Positions 17,344 to 27,210 are shown, counted from the stretch's first letter. The stretch: DNA of 64,000 nucleotides from Methanomassiliicoccales archaeon (GCA_004377185.1 SOIM01000003.1:59737-123736); one strand, 5' to 3'. Numbers and translations: made by a program. The notes: generated by a model not told the origin, from the sequence alone.

Positions 17344-19356
17344 TCACTTCCCTCCGTTCGCCACAGTAGCCTTTTTCTCCTCGGTCTCCTCGAAGAGTTC
17401 GTGGGCAGTCTGTCCATTCGCATAGACGATTTCTTCGTCTGTGCCTATGCCCAGTTTCCATCTTCTCTGCTTGATGATGTTGACAAGTCTCTTTGCGGCC
17501 TTGTCTGCATCTGTTTCGAAGACGAAGTATCCTCCATACACGTCTCTGGCCGTGTTCTCGGCGACTTGAACGACGAGGTCGCTGCCGTGTATGAACGGAA
17601 GTATGCCGACATGGGTCGGCCATCCAGTTGCGACGAGCCAAGTTCCAATGACCACTGCTTTCTCGCTCATAGCTTCCGGGGCACTTGCGACGACTGGTAA
17701 ATCCTTGATATCAACACCCATCTTGTTGGCGATGGCCGTGACGAAATCGTGAATCCTCGAGTTATCCACGCAAGAGCCCATGTGCCAAATGGGTGGCAAG
17801 GGTTCATCCAAATTCATCCCCTTTCCCAACGTTGTGAGGAATTCCTTCAGGCCTTCCCCGGCAATCTCCTTCGTGGCGTTCGAGTTGGCGAGTCCAGCTC
17901 TTACGTATGCTCCAGCCGCGCACCCAGTTGCGATTATGAGAACATTATTCCTTATCAGTTCCCTAGCGACCTTCAGATGCGCCTCGTCGTGACAAGTCTT
18001 GATGTTGTTGCAGCCGACTATTGCAGCAATCCCCGCGACCTTCCCTTCCTTTATCTGATCGACCATGTACTGCATTGGATCGTCCGACTGCGTCCTCAGG
18101 ATTTCCTCGACCTGCTCCATGCTGAAGCCCACCACGCATGTTTCTTTGTAGTCAGGTATGTTCACTTCTCTCGTTCCTCGGTTCTTGAACGCTTCGATTG
18201 CCAGCCTTAGGATTTTCTTTGCATCTTCCTTTGCTGTCTTTGGATTGAATTCGATATGGGTGTCTCCCGTTTGCCTGCAAAGATTGGAGGTGGAGATGAG
18301 CCGGGTGTGGAAGCATTGGGCCCACCATCCCAGGGAGGGATATATGCATTGATAATCAACAATCATGGCGTCCAAAACGCCGGTCAGTAAGGCCAATTCC
18401 TGAGAGGCAAAATTGGTTGCAAGGGGTATCCCCCTTCTCATAAGGAGCTCGTTCCCAGTGCAACATATCCCAACTAGATTGATGCCCTCAGCACCAGCAG
18501 CTGTGACTTCTTCCTGCAGTTCTTCTGCCACGTCAGCAATCACTTCACTGAGAACGGGGTTGTGTCCGTGCATCGCGACGTTCACGCTGTTCTCCTTGAG
18601 AACGCCCAGGTTGCTCTCGGTGACGGTCAGCTCGGGCACCCCGAACAAGATATCGGAAATGTCAGTGCTGATATGCTCACCAGCCAGGTCAGCTATTGCG
18701 CACTTGATCCCGTTGAATATCAGAGGTACTGGATCAGCGTCAACCCCAATGTGCGTTCGGTGCATGACTTCCGCTATCGTAGCATCGATGTTGTAGGGAA
18801 CCACGTCACACCTGTCCAGGATCTCGAACCTCTCAGGAGTGACTATCGTTTTCGTCCAAATCAGAGGCGTCTCTTCATCATGTCTGGAATAATCCTCAAG
18901 AGCCATATCCAGGACTTCTTTCGCGAGTGTGTTGGTATCCTTTCCCTCAACCTCGATTCCTATTCTCTTGGCAACGGTCTTGACCTTCTCCTCGCCCTTG
19001 ATGGAGTAAGCGTCGGTCTTCCCTTCCAAAAGGGCCTTCAAAGTGTGGGCGATGTGTCTCCCGTGGTCTGAGTGGGCAGCGCACCCGGCTGCGATCTTCC
19101 TAATCAGGTTTCTTGACACAATCGTGTATGCCGTCGCACCACAGACGCCCCTGGAAGGCTCCTTTCCGGTAGGATTTATCCTGCACGGTCCTTGAAGGCA
19201 TATGGTGCAGCATATTCCCAGCTCCCCGAAGCGGCACTGAGGTTGCATTATGTCATAGCGGTCCCAAGCAGTTGTGGGAAAGGTCTCATCTTTCTCCTTC
19301 ATCTCCAGTAGTTCGACTACACCCGGGTCTGCCGATTTCTTCTTCTCTTCAACCAT
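17344..19356 (-). CDS. cooS: Carbon monoxide dehydrogenase catalytic subunit, CooS type
   Basis: A 670-residue Ni-Fe CODH that interconverts CO and CO2 and supplies CO to AcsB. The N-terminal cysteines in FGELGICCTICLQGPCRINP (about residues 43-62) and RGVCGAT bind the D and B clusters. C-cluster ligand regions are visible in VAMHGHNPVLSE, VGICCTGNELLMRRG, GCNNIKTCHDEAH and IIATGCAAGAY. Archaeal CdhA carries extra ferredoxin domains and is about 750-800 residues; these are missing here, so this is the bacterial form. I chose the second ATG (19356) because GGAGGA lies 5 bases before it; a start at 19374 would overlap the ferredoxin stop. Confidence 0.94.
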   Translation of the reverse strand: MVEEKKKSADPGVVELLEMKEKDETFPTTAWDRYDIMQPQCRFGELGICCTICLQGPCRINPTGKEPSRGVCGATAYTIVSRNLIRKIAAGCAAHSDHGRHIAHTLKALLEGKTDAYSIKGEEKVKTVAKRIGIEVEGKDTNTLAKEVLDMALEDYSRHDEETPLIWTKTIVTPERFEILDRCDVVPYNIDATIAEVMHRTHIGVDADPVPLIFNGIKCAIADLAGEHISTDISDILFGVPELTVTESNLGVLKENSVNVAMHGHNPVLSEVIADVAEELQEEVTAAGAEGINLVGICCTGNELLMRRGIPLATNFASQELALLTGVLDAMIVDYQCIYPSLGWWAQCFHTRLISTSNLCRQTGDTHIEFNPKTAKEDAKKILRLAIEAFKNRGTREVNIPDYKETCVVGFSMEQVEEILRTQSDDPMQYMVDQIKEGKVAGIAAIVGCNNIKTCHDEAHLKVARELIRNNVLIIATGCAAGAYVRAGLANSNATKEIAGEGLKEFLTTLGKGMNLDEPLPPIWHMGSCVDNSRIHDFVTAIANKMGVDIKDLPVVASAPEAMSEKAVVIGTWLVATGWPTHVGILPFIHGSDLVVQVAENTARDVYGGYFVFETDADKAAKRLVNIIKQRRWKLGIGTDEEIVYANGQTAHELFEETEEKKATVANGGK

Positions 19357-19370
19357 TGAATTCCTCCGAA

Positions 19371-19808
19371 TCATGATCGTTTGATTTCAACAATCGTTAG
19401 CGCATCAGTGGGACACGAGCTCACGCATGCAGGCATGTCGTATCCCTTGCAAAAATCACACTTAATCGCTTTCTCCCTCAGCTCGTCCTTTTGGATCGAT
19501 TTGAAGGGACATGCGTCTACACATTCATAACATCCAGTACATTTCTCCATGTCAATGATAACCAAGCCATCTTCCTTGCTTATGGCGTCGAACTCGCACG
19601 CTTCCATGCATTTAGGCTTCTTGCAGTGAAGGCATTTCAGGGTCAGAACCTTCCCCTTCATCTCGGTCACTCTGATCCTTGATATCGTGGGAGGGTCCTC
19701 CCAAATGAAATCCGGAAAAGCCCCCGATTCAGAGTGCCGTTCAATGCATCCCATTTCGCATTGTCTACAAGCTTGACAAAGATTCGAGACGAACTTTATT
19801 TGGGTCAC
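19371..19808 (-). CDS. Polyferredoxin electron carrier of CODH (CooF/HycB-like)
   Basis: About 145 residues with four sets of cysteines: CQACRQCEMGCIE, CLHCKKPKCMEAC, CTGCYECVDACPF and CDFCKGYDMPACVSSCPT. They are arranged as in the CooF/HycB/DMSO-reductase B-subunit family, which holds several 4Fe-4S clusters and passes electrons between an enzyme and ferredoxin or a hydrogenase. It is the first gene of the CODH/ACS operon and overlaps the start region of cooS. The frame is open to a GTG at 19856, but the TATA box at 19863-19870 puts the expected transcript start near 19840, so the GTG at 19808, preceded by GGGGGCGG, is the better start. Confidence 0.88.
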   Translation of the reverse strand: MTQIKFVSNLCQACRQCEMGCIERHSESGAFPDFIWEDPPTISRIRVTEMKGKVLTLKCLHCKKPKCMEACEFDAISKEDGLVIIDMEKCTGCYECVDACPFKSIQKDELREKAIKCDFCKGYDMPACVSSCPTDALTIVEIKRS

Positions 19809-19862
19809 TGACCGCCCCCTGATTTCGACAATAGACGACAAATTTGTTGAATACACAGCTTT

Positions 19863-19870
19863 GATATAAA
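19863..19870 (-). promoter_or_regulatory. TATA box of the CODH/ACS operon
   Basis: On the minus strand the sequence reads TTTATATC. The expected transcription start is near 19840, between the two candidate GTG codons of the ferredoxin gene, which argues for the downstream one. No other promoter-like site was seen before cooS, acsB, acsD or acsC, so the five genes are likely one transcript. Confidence 0.5.
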
Positions 19871-19962
19871 CTTGACTGTGACCCGTCGCCTGCCAATCGT
19901 GTTGTTGCGATTTGCGGACAGATGGATGCGTGTACCGTTGCCCCTTTGAGGATTCTCTGAAT

Positions 19963-20484
19963 CTATTGTATTAGCACCAACATGTCGCCGACATCCACGA
20001 GAGATCCCTCCGTCGTCCTCACTTCCTTCACTTCTCCGTCCACGGGTGACACGACCTCGTTCTGCATTTTCATGGCTTCCAAGACAAGAATCGGAGTGCC
20101 GACCTTAACTACGTCCCCTTCCTTCACTTTGATGGAAACAACTCTTCCTGGCATTGGCGGATGGATCATTCCTTCCTTCCTCAATAGTTTCTCGGCAGGT
20201 TTCCCGAGTTCCACCTCACCGGCTTGTTCAGTTGCATAGTACCACGACGGTCTCCCCCGTCTGAGGTTTCGAACCTCGACCTTATGTTCTTGGCCATCGA
20301 CGGTAACATGTGATTCGCCAACTCTCACTGAGAAATCTTGGTCATCTAGAACAACTCGCATACCATCCTTTGTCCCTTCCACCTCGACCTGATATGTCTC
20401 TCCATCCAGCTTGACAATGACCGGTTTGCCTATTGCGAGTTCGACGACGTACGTTTTCCCATCAATCAGAAGGTCCAGTTTCAT
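19963..20484 (-). CDS. Biotin carboxyl carrier protein of propionyl-CoA carboxylase
   Basis: A 173-residue protein. The last about 75 residues form a biotinyl domain with EAMKM at residues 136-140, where Lys139 receives biotin, framed by PMPGRVVSIKVKEGDVV and SPVDGEVKEV. The N-terminal about 95 residues are a beta-rich region resembling the carrier-adjacent (BT-like) domain of acyl-CoA carboxylases. It is a separate subunit, as is common in archaeal acetyl/propionyl-CoA carboxylases. Its start overlaps the end of the biotin carboxylase gene by 23 bases, indicating coupled translation. It is the last gene of the carboxylase operon. Confidence 0.92.
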   Translation of the reverse strand: MKLDLLIDGKTYVVELAIGKPVIVKLDGETYQVEVEGTKDGMRVVLDDQDFSVRVGESHVTVDGQEHKVEVRNLRRGRPSWYYATEQAGEVELGKPAEKLLRKEGMIHPPMPGRVVSIKVKEGDVVKVGTPILVLEAMKMQNEVVSPVDGEVKEVRTTEGSLVDVGDMLVLIQ

Positions 20485-22018
20485 CCGCGTTTAACCTCCG
20501 AGCGAGCTGTTCATATCTGCCGGCCATTCTCCACTTGCCTGCCGTCCTGACCTGTTTGGCAACCTGGTCAACAATCAGATAATTCATAATTCCCTCCTTC
20601 GACATGGCAAGAGCGGCCGAGATTGCAGCCGCTTTCTTGTTCATTTCGATCCTGAGTTCTCTTCCTTCCTTTCGCAGATTCTCTATGATCTCTTCTCTCT
20701 CGACAAAGCCAGTGTCTATCTTCCCTTTCTGGAATGACGCATGTCTGAGTATCTTCAGATGGAAGGGGATGTTTGTTTCAATCCCTCCAATCCTCCATTC
20801 CTCCAGTGCCCTCTTCATCCTTACCACAACGGCCTCCCTATTACTCGCCCACACAATGATCTTCGCAAAAAGCGAGTCGTAGAAAGTTGGAATTTCGGAT
20901 CCAACCACGATCCCCGAATCGATTCGGACACCAATCGAACCAGGGGGCTCATAGGCGGTTACTACGCCAGGAGAGGGTAGGAAGTTGTTGTAGGGGTCCT
21001 CAGCGTTTATCCTGCATTCCATTGCCCAACCTCTCGGTTGTATGTTGTCCTGAAGATGGTCGAGTTCCTCTCCTGATGCGATCCTCAGCTGCTCTTTGAC
21101 CAAATCGATACCTGTCACCAGTTCCGTCACCGGATGCTCAACCTGCAGCCTGGCGTTGACCTCGTTAAAGTAGAATTCTGAACCGTCGTACAGAAACTCT
21201 ATCGTCCCCGCGTTGACATATTCCGCCATCCTCGCTATCTCAACAGCCCTTTCACCTATCTCCTTCCTGATCTCCTCGGTGACCACGACGCTTGGGGCCT
21301 CTTCTATCAGCTTCTGAAATCTTCGTTGGATTGAGCACTCCCTCTCCCCCAGATGAATTATGTTTCCATGTTTGTCCGCCAAGATCTGAAATTCGATATG
21401 TCTTGGATTCTGGAGATATTTTTCTATGAAGATGTTCGGATTCCCGAACGCGGAAAGGGAGGTGGACTGGGCTATTTCCAGATTCTTCAGCAGGTCCTCC
21501 TTCTTCTCCACAACGCCCATGCTTATCCCTCCGCCCCCGGCAGAGGATTTGAGGATTACTGGAAAGCCAATTTCTTCAGCAATCTCCAAGGCATCGTCCT
21601 CCTCCACTGCATCATCGCTTCCCGGAGTGACGGGTACTCCCTCCTTTTTCGCGATCTCACGGGATGCTAGCTTGTCGCCTGTCTTTGCCAGCGCCCAAGA
21701 GTTGGGACCGATGAATATTATCTTGTTCTCTTCACACTTCCAAGCGAACTCGGGGTTTTCCGCCAAGAACCCATAACCCGGGTGAATTGCCTCTGCTCCG
21801 GTCTCCTTTGCTATCTTAACGATCTTGTCTGCATTCAAGTAGCTTTGAAGTGGCGGGCTGGGGCCGATGTGATGGCATTCGTCCGCATATCTCGTATGAA
21901 GGGCGTTCTTGTCCACATCCGAATAGACTGCAACGGTGGCTATCCCCATTTCTTTGCATGTCCTCATTATTCGAAGAGCAATCTCTCCCCGATTGGCGAT
22001 TAGGATCTTTTCAAACAT
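20462..22018 (-). CDS. pccA: Biotin carboxylase subunit of propionyl-CoA carboxylase
   Basis: A 518-residue ATP-grasp enzyme that carboxylates biotin with bicarbonate and ATP. Signatures are FEKILIANRGEIALRIMRTC at the start, AIHPGYGFLAENPEFA near residue 75, the glycine-rich SSAGGGGISMG near 165, FIEKYLQNPRHIEFQI near 200, and FNEVNARLQVEHPVTE near 290 with the catalytic Glu and Arg. The C-terminal extension past residue 450 may contact the carrier protein. The ATG at 22018 follows GTGAGGAAA, so the GTG at 22027 is unlikely. It lies 5 bases after the carboxyltransferase gene, between that gene and the biotin carrier gene. Confidence 0.93.
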   Translation of the reverse strand: MFEKILIANRGEIALRIMRTCKEMGIATVAVYSDVDKNALHTRYADECHHIGPSPPLQSYLNADKIVKIAKETGAEAIHPGYGFLAENPEFAWKCEENKIIFIGPNSWALAKTGDKLASREIAKKEGVPVTPGSDDAVEEDDALEIAEEIGFPVILKSSAGGGGISMGVVEKKEDLLKNLEIAQSTSLSAFGNPNIFIEKYLQNPRHIEFQILADKHGNIIHLGERECSIQRRFQKLIEEAPSVVVTEEIRKEIGERAVEIARMAEYVNAGTIEFLYDGSEFYFNEVNARLQVEHPVTELVTGIDLVKEQLRIASGEELDHLQDNIQPRGWAMECRINAEDPYNNFLPSPGVVTAYEPPGSIGVRIDSGIVVGSEIPTFYDSLFAKIIVWASNREAVVVRMKRALEEWRIGGIETNIPFHLKILRHASFQKGKIDTGFVEREEIIENLRKEGRELRIEMNKKAAAISAALAMSKEGIMNYLIVDQVAKQVRTAGKWRMAGRYEQLARRLNADETGPSD

Positions 22019-22023
22019 TTTCC

Positions 22024-23574
22024 TCACAGGGGTATGTTTCCATGTTTCTTGGCGGGCCTGGTCTCTCTCTTGTCTAAAAGCGTCTCCAATGCATCAATCA
22101 ACCTTGGCCTTGTCTCTTGAGGTTCGATTATGTCGTCTATGTATCCCATTTGTGCGGCTATGTAGGGATTCGCGAACTTCTCCCGGTAGTCTGCAACCAG
22201 CTCTTCTGCTTTCTTCTCAGGATCCTTGGCGGCCTGAATTTCCTTCTTGAAAACGATGTTCACTGCGCCACTCGGGCCCATGACAGCAAGCTCTGCGGAC
22301 GGCCAGGCGAAATTGATGTCGGCACGTATGTGTTTTGAGCACATAACGTCGTATGCGCCTCCATAAGCCTTCCTGATAATGACGGTCATCTTTGGGACGG
22401 TCGCTTCGCAATAAGCGTACAGCAGTTTTGCACCGTTCCGGATTATGCCACCATATTCCTGTGCCGTTCCTGGAAGGAACCCTGGGACATCAACGAAAGT
22501 GAGAAGAGGAATGTTGAACGCGTCGCAGAATCGCACGAATCTCGCCCCCTTGGTTGAGGATTCGATGTCAAGCGTGCCAGCCAAGACCTTGGGTTGATTT
22601 CCCACAATACCTATCGAATACCCGTCCAGCCTGGCGAATCCGACCACGATGTTCTTCGCCCAGTGCTCGTGGACTTCCAGGAATTCGCCGTTGTCAACCA
22701 CACGGAGGATAATGTCCTTCATATCGTAGGGCTTGTCGGATTCGCTGGGAACCATCTTTGGCAGCTCGTCATCCATTCGGTTGGGGTCATCCCCAGTTTC
22801 CATCCTAGGTGGGTCGTCCAGATTGTTGGATGGCAAATAGGAAAGAAGCGTCTTGATGAGTTCGATACAATGCTCTTCGTTCTCGGCAGCGAAATGCGCC
22901 ACCCCGCTCCTCCGGTTGTGACTCATCGCTCCTCCCAGTTGTTCGAAGGTGACTTCCTCACCGGTGACCGCCTTTATGACCTCGGGTCCAGTAATGAACA
23001 TGTGACTTGTGCCTTTCACCATCAGAGTGAAATCGGTCATCGCCGGGGAATAGACCGCACCTCCTGCGCAAGGCCCCATGATAGCGGAGATCTGGGGGAC
23101 AACTCCTGAGGCCACCACGTTCCGGAAGAAAATCTCCGCATAACCACCTAGCGAAAGAACGCCTTCCTGGATTCTCGCACCGCCCGAGTCATTGAGACCT
23201 ATGAAGGGAGCACCGTTTCTCATGGCCAGGTCCATGACCTTACAGACTTTTTCCGCGAACATCTCTCCCAACGACCCGCCGAATACGGTGAAATCCTGAG
23301 AGAAGACGTAGACCAACCTACCATCCACTCTGCCATACCCAGTAACGACACCGTCACCGGGGAACTTCTTTTCGTCCATCCCAAAATCGGATGTTCGATG
23401 TGTTACGAATATGTCCATCTCTCTGAATGTTCCAGAGTCCAGGAGGAGATCCAATCGCTCTCTTGCGGTCAGCTTGCCTTTCTTGTGCTGTGTTTCTATT
23501 CTTTTCTTCCCTCCCCCCAGCTTGGCCTGCTCTCGCTTCTCCCTAAGCTCTTTGATCTTGTTTTGGGTTGACAT
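22024..23574 (-). CDS. pccB: Propionyl-CoA/methylmalonyl-CoA carboxyltransferase subunit
   Basis: A 516-residue acyl-CoA carboxyltransferase with two crotonase-like halves. [18 protein letters not shown] lies near residue 33, [16 protein letters not shown] near 93, [14 protein letters not shown] near 122, and [16 protein letters not shown] near 166 forms the first oxyanion hole. The second half has [14 protein letters not shown] near 360 and [10 protein letters not shown] near 400, with the residue pattern typical of enzymes acting on propionyl-CoA. With the biotin carboxylase, carrier, epimerase and mutase genes beside it, it belongs to the propionyl-CoA to succinyl-CoA route, or its reverse. 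A sodium-pump decarboxylase role is less likely because no membrane beta subunit is present. Confidence 0.92.
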   Translation of the reverse strand: MSTQNKIKELREKREQAKLGGGKKRIETQHKKGKLTARERLDLLLDSGTFREMDIFVTHRTSDFGMDEKKFPGDGVVTGYGRVDGRLVYVFSQDFTVFGGSLGEMFAEKVCKVMDLAMRNGAPFIGLNDSGGARIQEGVLSLGGYAEIFFRNVVASGVVPQISAIMGPCAGGAVYSPAMTDFTLMVKGTSHMFITGPEVIKAVTGEEVTFEQLGGAMSHNRRSGVAHFAAENEEHCIELIKTLLSYLPSNNLDDPPRMETGDDPNRMDDELPKMVPSESDKPYDMKDIILRVVDNGEFLEVHEHWAKNIVVGFARLDGYSIGIVGNQPKVLAGTLDIESSTKGARFVRFCDAFNIPLLTFVDVPGFLPGTAQEYGGIIRNGAKLLYAYCEATVPKMTVIIRKAYGGAYDVMCSKHIRADINFAWPSAELAVMGPSGAVNIVFKKEIQAAKDPEKKAEELVADYREKFANPYIAAQMGYIDDIIEPQETRPRLIDALETLLDKRETRPAKKHGNIPL

Positions 23575-23666
23575 CTGCCTTCCTCACAGAAACAGATATG
23601 AATAAATCATTCGGTCTTAATCCTTTCTACACCTGACTGGCCAGTTCCAGGGGCGTGAATCTGTGT

Positions 23667-24401
23667 TCACGGGTATTCTATCCTTCCCGACACGACTCTT
23701 CTCCTGGTGCCATCTTTGTCCACAACAATCAGGAACCCTTCTTGGTCAACATCGACCGCCTTTACCTTCTCGCCGTCCAGCAATATGTCCCTACCGAGTG
23801 TATTGCTCAGTGCTCTCCATTCTTCCAGCAATTCTGGGAAACTGTGGGGAAATCCCTCGTACCTAGCTGATATCTCCTTGAGAATACCATCTGCGACAAG
23901 GTCATTACCAACTTCATTTCCTGTTATTTGCAAGAGAGATGTGGCCGTCCCTTCTATCTCAGATGGGAAATGCGAGATGTTCGTGTTGATTCCGATGCCC
24001 AGCACTGCGAACTTGATTTCTTCTCCGAGAGAAGAGGCTTCGCAGAGGAGACCGCCAATCTTCCTTCCAGTATAGATGAGGTCGTTTGGCCATTTGATCT
24101 CTATTCTCCTTTTCGTAAGTTCCCCAAGCGCTTGTGCCGCAGCAACCCCTGAAAGGAAGATAAGTTTGTGCGCTTCGGATGCCTGGATGTTTGGCCTAAG
24201 AATCAGAGAAAGGTACAGACCGCCCTGTGGGGATTCCCAAGTCCGGCCATTTCTTCCTCTGCCATGGGTTTGTTGGTCTGCGATAATCACTGTTCCTTCT
24301 GGCGCTCCCTTCTCTGCCATCTCTCTGGCGGTGACCATAGTGGACTCCAACGTTCTGAAGTGCTTTACCACAAACTCAAGTTTCTTCGGCGAGAGAACCA
24401 C
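23667..24401 (-). CDS. birA: Biotin-[acetyl-CoA-carboxylase] ligase, no HTH domain
   Basis: A 244-residue enzyme that joins biotin to the carrier lysine. The signature DQQTHGRGRNGRTWESPQGGLYLS lies around residues 42-65 (first seen as ADQQTHGRGRNGR), followed by IKWPNDLIYTGRKIGGLLCE near 102 with the catalytic Lys, then VLGIGINTN near 135. There is no N-terminal DNA-binding domain, so it is of the monofunctional type. It starts at a GTG with GAGGT just upstream. It sits in the carboxylase/mutase operon, which suggests it mainly serves the carrier encoded at 19963-20484. Confidence 0.92.
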   Translation of the reverse strand: MVLSPKKLEFVVKHFRTLESTMVTAREMAEKGAPEGTVIIADQQTHGRGRNGRTWESPQGGLYLSLILRPNIQASEAHKLIFLSGVAAAQALGELTKRRIEIKWPNDLIYTGRKIGGLLCEASSLGEEIKFAVLGIGINTNISHFPSEIEGTATSLLQITGNEVGNDLVADGILKEISARYEGFPHSFPELLEEWRALSNTLGRDILLDGEKVKAVDVDQEGFLIVVDKDGTRRRVVSGRIEYP

Positions 24402-24406
24402 CTACC

Positions 24407-24814
24407 TCAATGAGAACTTTCAATGAGTTCCAGTAGAACTCCGGACGCTCCCTTTGGATGTATGAAGGCCACTTTGTTTCCGCCCGCCCCTATTCTGGGT
24501 GTCTCGTCTATGACCGGAGCCCCTCTTTCCTTTAGTTCTCTCAGCTCCCGTTCGATGTCTTCAACCTCCACAGCAACGTGGTGAATGCCTTCTCCCCGCT
24601 TCTCTATGAACTTCGAGATAACCCCGTCGGGCACAGTTGACTGTAGCAGTTCTATTCTGCTCTCTCCTACGCGGAAGATTGCGACCTCTACCTCTTCAGA
24701 ATCTACCCTCTCCTTCCCTTCAAGGCTGAATCCCAGCTCCTTCTCATATTTCCGTATGGCTTCGTCCAGATTGGAGACTGCTATCCCGATGTGATGAATC
24801 CTCCTGAACAACAT
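24407..24814 (-). CDS. mce: Methylmalonyl-CoA epimerase
   Basis: A 135-residue glyoxalase/VOC-fold protein that interconverts the two methylmalonyl-CoA stereoisomers. It opens with [21 protein letters not shown], where His supplies a metal ligand. IELLQS near residue 56 gives the Glu, [13 protein letters not shown] near 76 the second His, and VLLELIE at the end the last Glu. These are the cobalt/zinc ligands of the family. Length fits (about 135-150). It lies 9 bases downstream of the mutase gene and 5 bases upstream of birA. Confidence 0.92.
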   Translation of the reverse strand: MLFRRIHHIGIAVSNLDEAIRKYEKELGFSLEGKERVDSEEVEVAIFRVGESRIELLQSTVPDGVISKFIEKRGEGIHHVAVEVEDIERELRELKERGAPVIDETPRIGAGGNKVAFIHPKGASGVLLELIESSH

Positions 24815-24823
24815 AAACCGCTC

Positions 24824-26509
24824 CTAAACAATTCTTCCTCCTTCGTATTTCCCAAACACCTCTCGAAAGACATTTGTGACCTCGCCCAGGGTGGCCAGAT
24901 TTTGCACGCATTCCAGAACATAGGGAGTGAGATTCGTGTCTTTTTTCGTTTCCCTTCTCAATTCCTCCAGAGACTTCTTGACCTTTGAGCCATCCCTTTC
25001 CTCTCTAAGCTTGGCCAGTCTGGATTTCTGTCTTTGCTCAACCTCGGGATGGACCTTCAGAATCTCCATCGGGTTTGTCTCTTCGGTCGTGAATTCGTTC
25101 ACTCCCACAACCACCCGATCCTTTGCTTCGATCTCCCTTTGATACCTGTAGGCAGAATCTGCAATCTCTTGCTGAACATACCCCTTCTCTATCGCTTTCG
25201 CCACGCCACCCATTTCATCGATTCTCTCAATGTACTCCAGTGCCACTCTCTCTATCTCATCCGTAAGTGATTCCACGTAATAGGAGCCCGCTAGGGGATC
25301 TATCGTATTGGTGACACCACTTTCGTGAGCCAGGATTTGTTGCGTCCGCAAGGCAAGAGTGGCCGCGCTTTCTGAGGGCAGCGCCAAGGCCTCGTCCATG
25401 GAATTCGTGTGGAGTGATTGTGTTCCTCCAAGGACAGCTGCAAGAGCTTGAATCGCAACGCGGATTGCATTGTTTTCGGGTTGTTGAGCGGTGAGCGAAA
25501 CTCCTGAGGTCTGAGTGTGGAAGCGCAGCATCTTCGACCTGCCTTTCTTGGCACCGAACCTCTCTTCCATTATCCTGGCCCATAGTCTTCTAGCGGCTCT
25601 GAACTTGGCGACCTCCTCGAGAAGGTCATTGTGAGCACAGAAGAAGAATGTCAATCTTGGTGCAAAAGCATCCACATCTAGGTTGCGGGATATCACTGCC
25701 TCAACATATGCGATGGCGTTCGCCAACGTGAATGCGATTTCCTGCACGGCAGTGGATCCGGCTTCCCTGATGTGATATCCGCTGATGCTGATGGAGTTCC
25801 AGTTCTTCATCTCCTTTGAGCAATACTCAATGGTATCCGCCACCAGTCTCATGCTGGGTTCAGGATGGAAGATATACGTTCCTCTCGCAACATATTCCTT
25901 CAAAATGTCGTTCTGAATCGTTCCTCTCAGCTTCGATTTGTCTACTCCTTGTTTTTCTCCCGTGGCTACGTACATCGCCAGCAGGATTATTGCGGTAGAA
26001 TTGATCGTCATGCTCGTACTGACCTTGTCCAGTGGGATTCCGTTGAATAGGATTTCCATGTCCTTCAGAGAGGAGATTGCAACCCCAACTTTTCCCACTT
26101 CTCCAGCAGCCATTGGATGATCTGAATCATAGCCCATCTGAGTCGGAAGGTCAAAAGCAACGCTCAACCCGGTCTGACCTTTGTCCAGAAGGTACTTGTA
26201 CCGCTTATTGGACTCCTCCGCAGTGCCGAACCCGGCATATTGTCTTATCGTCCACAATCGACTACGGTACATGGTTGGATAGACACCTCTCGTGAAGGGA
26301 TGCTCCCCTGGAAAGCCGATTCTCCGATGATACTCACCTCTCTTGGGGTCATGGGGCAGGTACAATCTGTCAATCGATATCCCTGACAGGCTGGTGAAGC
26401 TCTCCTTGCTTTCCGGAAGAGACCTCAAGCTGTTGTTCAAGACTGTCTGTTCCCATCTCTCCTTGGCCTTCTTGATCCTTCTCCCGGATTCCTCATCAGT
26501 GCCCATCAT
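24824..26509 (-). CDS. mcmA1: Methylmalonyl-CoA mutase large (substrate-binding) subunit
   Basis: A 561-residue TIM-barrel mutase subunit. Conserved stretches include [34 protein letters not shown] in parts near residues 68-100, [18 protein letters not shown] near 115, TSMTINSTA near 165, [14 protein letters not shown] near 215, and [15 protein letters not shown] near 241. These are the substrate and cobalamin-facing segments. The B12-binding domain (DxHxxG) is not part of this protein, as usual for archaea, which encode it separately. That small subunit and the MeaB-like chaperone are not in the window. It is the likely first enzyme gene of this operon. Confidence 0.93.
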   Translation of the reverse strand: MMGTDEESGRRIKKAKERWEQTVLNNSLRSLPESKESFTSLSGISIDRLYLPHDPKRGEYHRRIGFPGEHPFTRGVYPTMYRSRLWTIRQYAGFGTAEESNKRYKYLLDKGQTGLSVAFDLPTQMGYDSDHPMAAGEVGKVGVAISSLKDMEILFNGIPLDKVSTSMTINSTAIILLAMYVATGEKQGVDKSKLRGTIQNDILKEYVARGTYIFHPEPSMRLVADTIEYCSKEMKNWNSISISGYHIREAGSTAVQEIAFTLANAIAYVEAVISRNLDVDAFAPRLTFFFCAHNDLLEEVAKFRAARRLWARIMEERFGAKKGRSKMLRFHTQTSGVSLTAQQPENNAIRVAIQALAAVLGGTQSLHTNSMDEALALPSESAATLALRTQQILAHESGVTNTIDPLAGSYYVESLTDEIERVALEYIERIDEMGGVAKAIEKGYVQQEIADSAYRYQREIEAKDRVVVGVNEFTTEETNPMEILKVHPEVEQRQKSRLAKLREERDGSKVKKSLEELRRETKKDTNLTPYVLECVQNLATLGEVTNVFREVFGKYEGGRIV

Positions 26510-26515
26510 GAATCA

Positions 26516-27043
26516 CTATTTCCATTGATTGAAACTTCCACCCTGCTTCCAGCCCCATGATTTCCACACGACCCCAAGGATGCCAACCATGACTAGGATG
26601 GATACAATGTTTATCGCAATGTTCTGATAGATGTCGAAATCCACGGCGTAGAAGAAGAGCCACAATACCAGGAATATCATCAGACCGAAGGGCACGATTA
26701 TGCTGGCTATTAGCCTTGCTTTGAATCCTCCAATCTCCATCATTACTTCTTCTAATATTGTCATATTTCTCAGTGCATGGGTCGCCCAGGCCGTACCCAG
26801 TATGAGAGCCACAACCAAGATGGAAAGCAGAACGATTCCAAGATTCTGATATCCGTTGTAGTCTCCTGCATAGAAGAAAAGCCAGATAATGACAAAGATG
26901 AGCCATCCAATTCCTACAGAAGTCGAGAGAGGAACTCTCCAACCTGGACTCTTTCTTCCAGGCAATTCTCCTTCAAGAACATACTCTTCCTTCACAGTGA
27001 TCGTCCCTTCCATTCCTCCTGATCCTTCCTGTTCATCATTCAT
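26516..27043 (-). CDS. Four-helix membrane protein with internal duplication
   Basis: A 175-residue protein not assigned to a family. After a charged, cytoplasm-like N-terminus of about 40 residues, four hydrophobic segments are visible near 42-60, 66-86, 110-130 and 139-160. Halves one and two share the pattern WLFFYA-D-YQN followed by a second helix ending in SILV: FFYAGDYNGYQNLGIVLLSILVV and FFYAVDFDIYQNIAINIVSILVM (each read in parts). This indicates an internal repeat of a two-helix unit. It lies 6 bases upstream of the mutase gene on the same strand, which may be chance. No enzyme or transporter motif is seen. Confidence 0.6.
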   Translation of the reverse strand: MNDEQEGSGGMEGTITVKEEYVLEGELPGRKSPGWRVPLSTSVGIGWLIFVIIWLFFYAGDYNGYQNLGIVLLSILVVALILGTAWATHALRNMTILEEVMMEIGGFKARLIASIIVPFGLMIFLVLWLFFYAVDFDIYQNIAINIVSILVMVGILGVVWKSWGWKQGGSFNQWK

Positions 27044-27096
27044 GACAACGGACCTCCTTCATGTATTCCCAAGGAATACTCCTATTTGATAGCCTA

Positions 27097-27180
27097 CGCG
27101 GGGAGGGGGATTTGAACCCCCGAGTTCTTCCGAACAATGGATTAGCAATCCATCGCCTTACCGGGCTGGGCCATCCCCGC
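27097..27180 (-). tRNA. tRNA-Ser (GCT)
   Basis: An 84-base tRNA on the minus strand. The acceptor stem GCGGGGA pairs with TCCCCGC. The anticodon loop TTGCTAA is closed by GGAT/ATCC and gives anticodon GCT. The long variable arm GTTC-GGAA-GAAC is typical of class II serine tRNA. The T-arm GGGGGTTCAAATCCCCC is intact. CCA is not encoded and the discriminator is G. A TATA-like element lies at 27211-27217. Confidence 0.95.
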
Positions 27181-27210
27181 AACCGTTCCTTGCAATCCCT
27201 ATCTTTCTGT

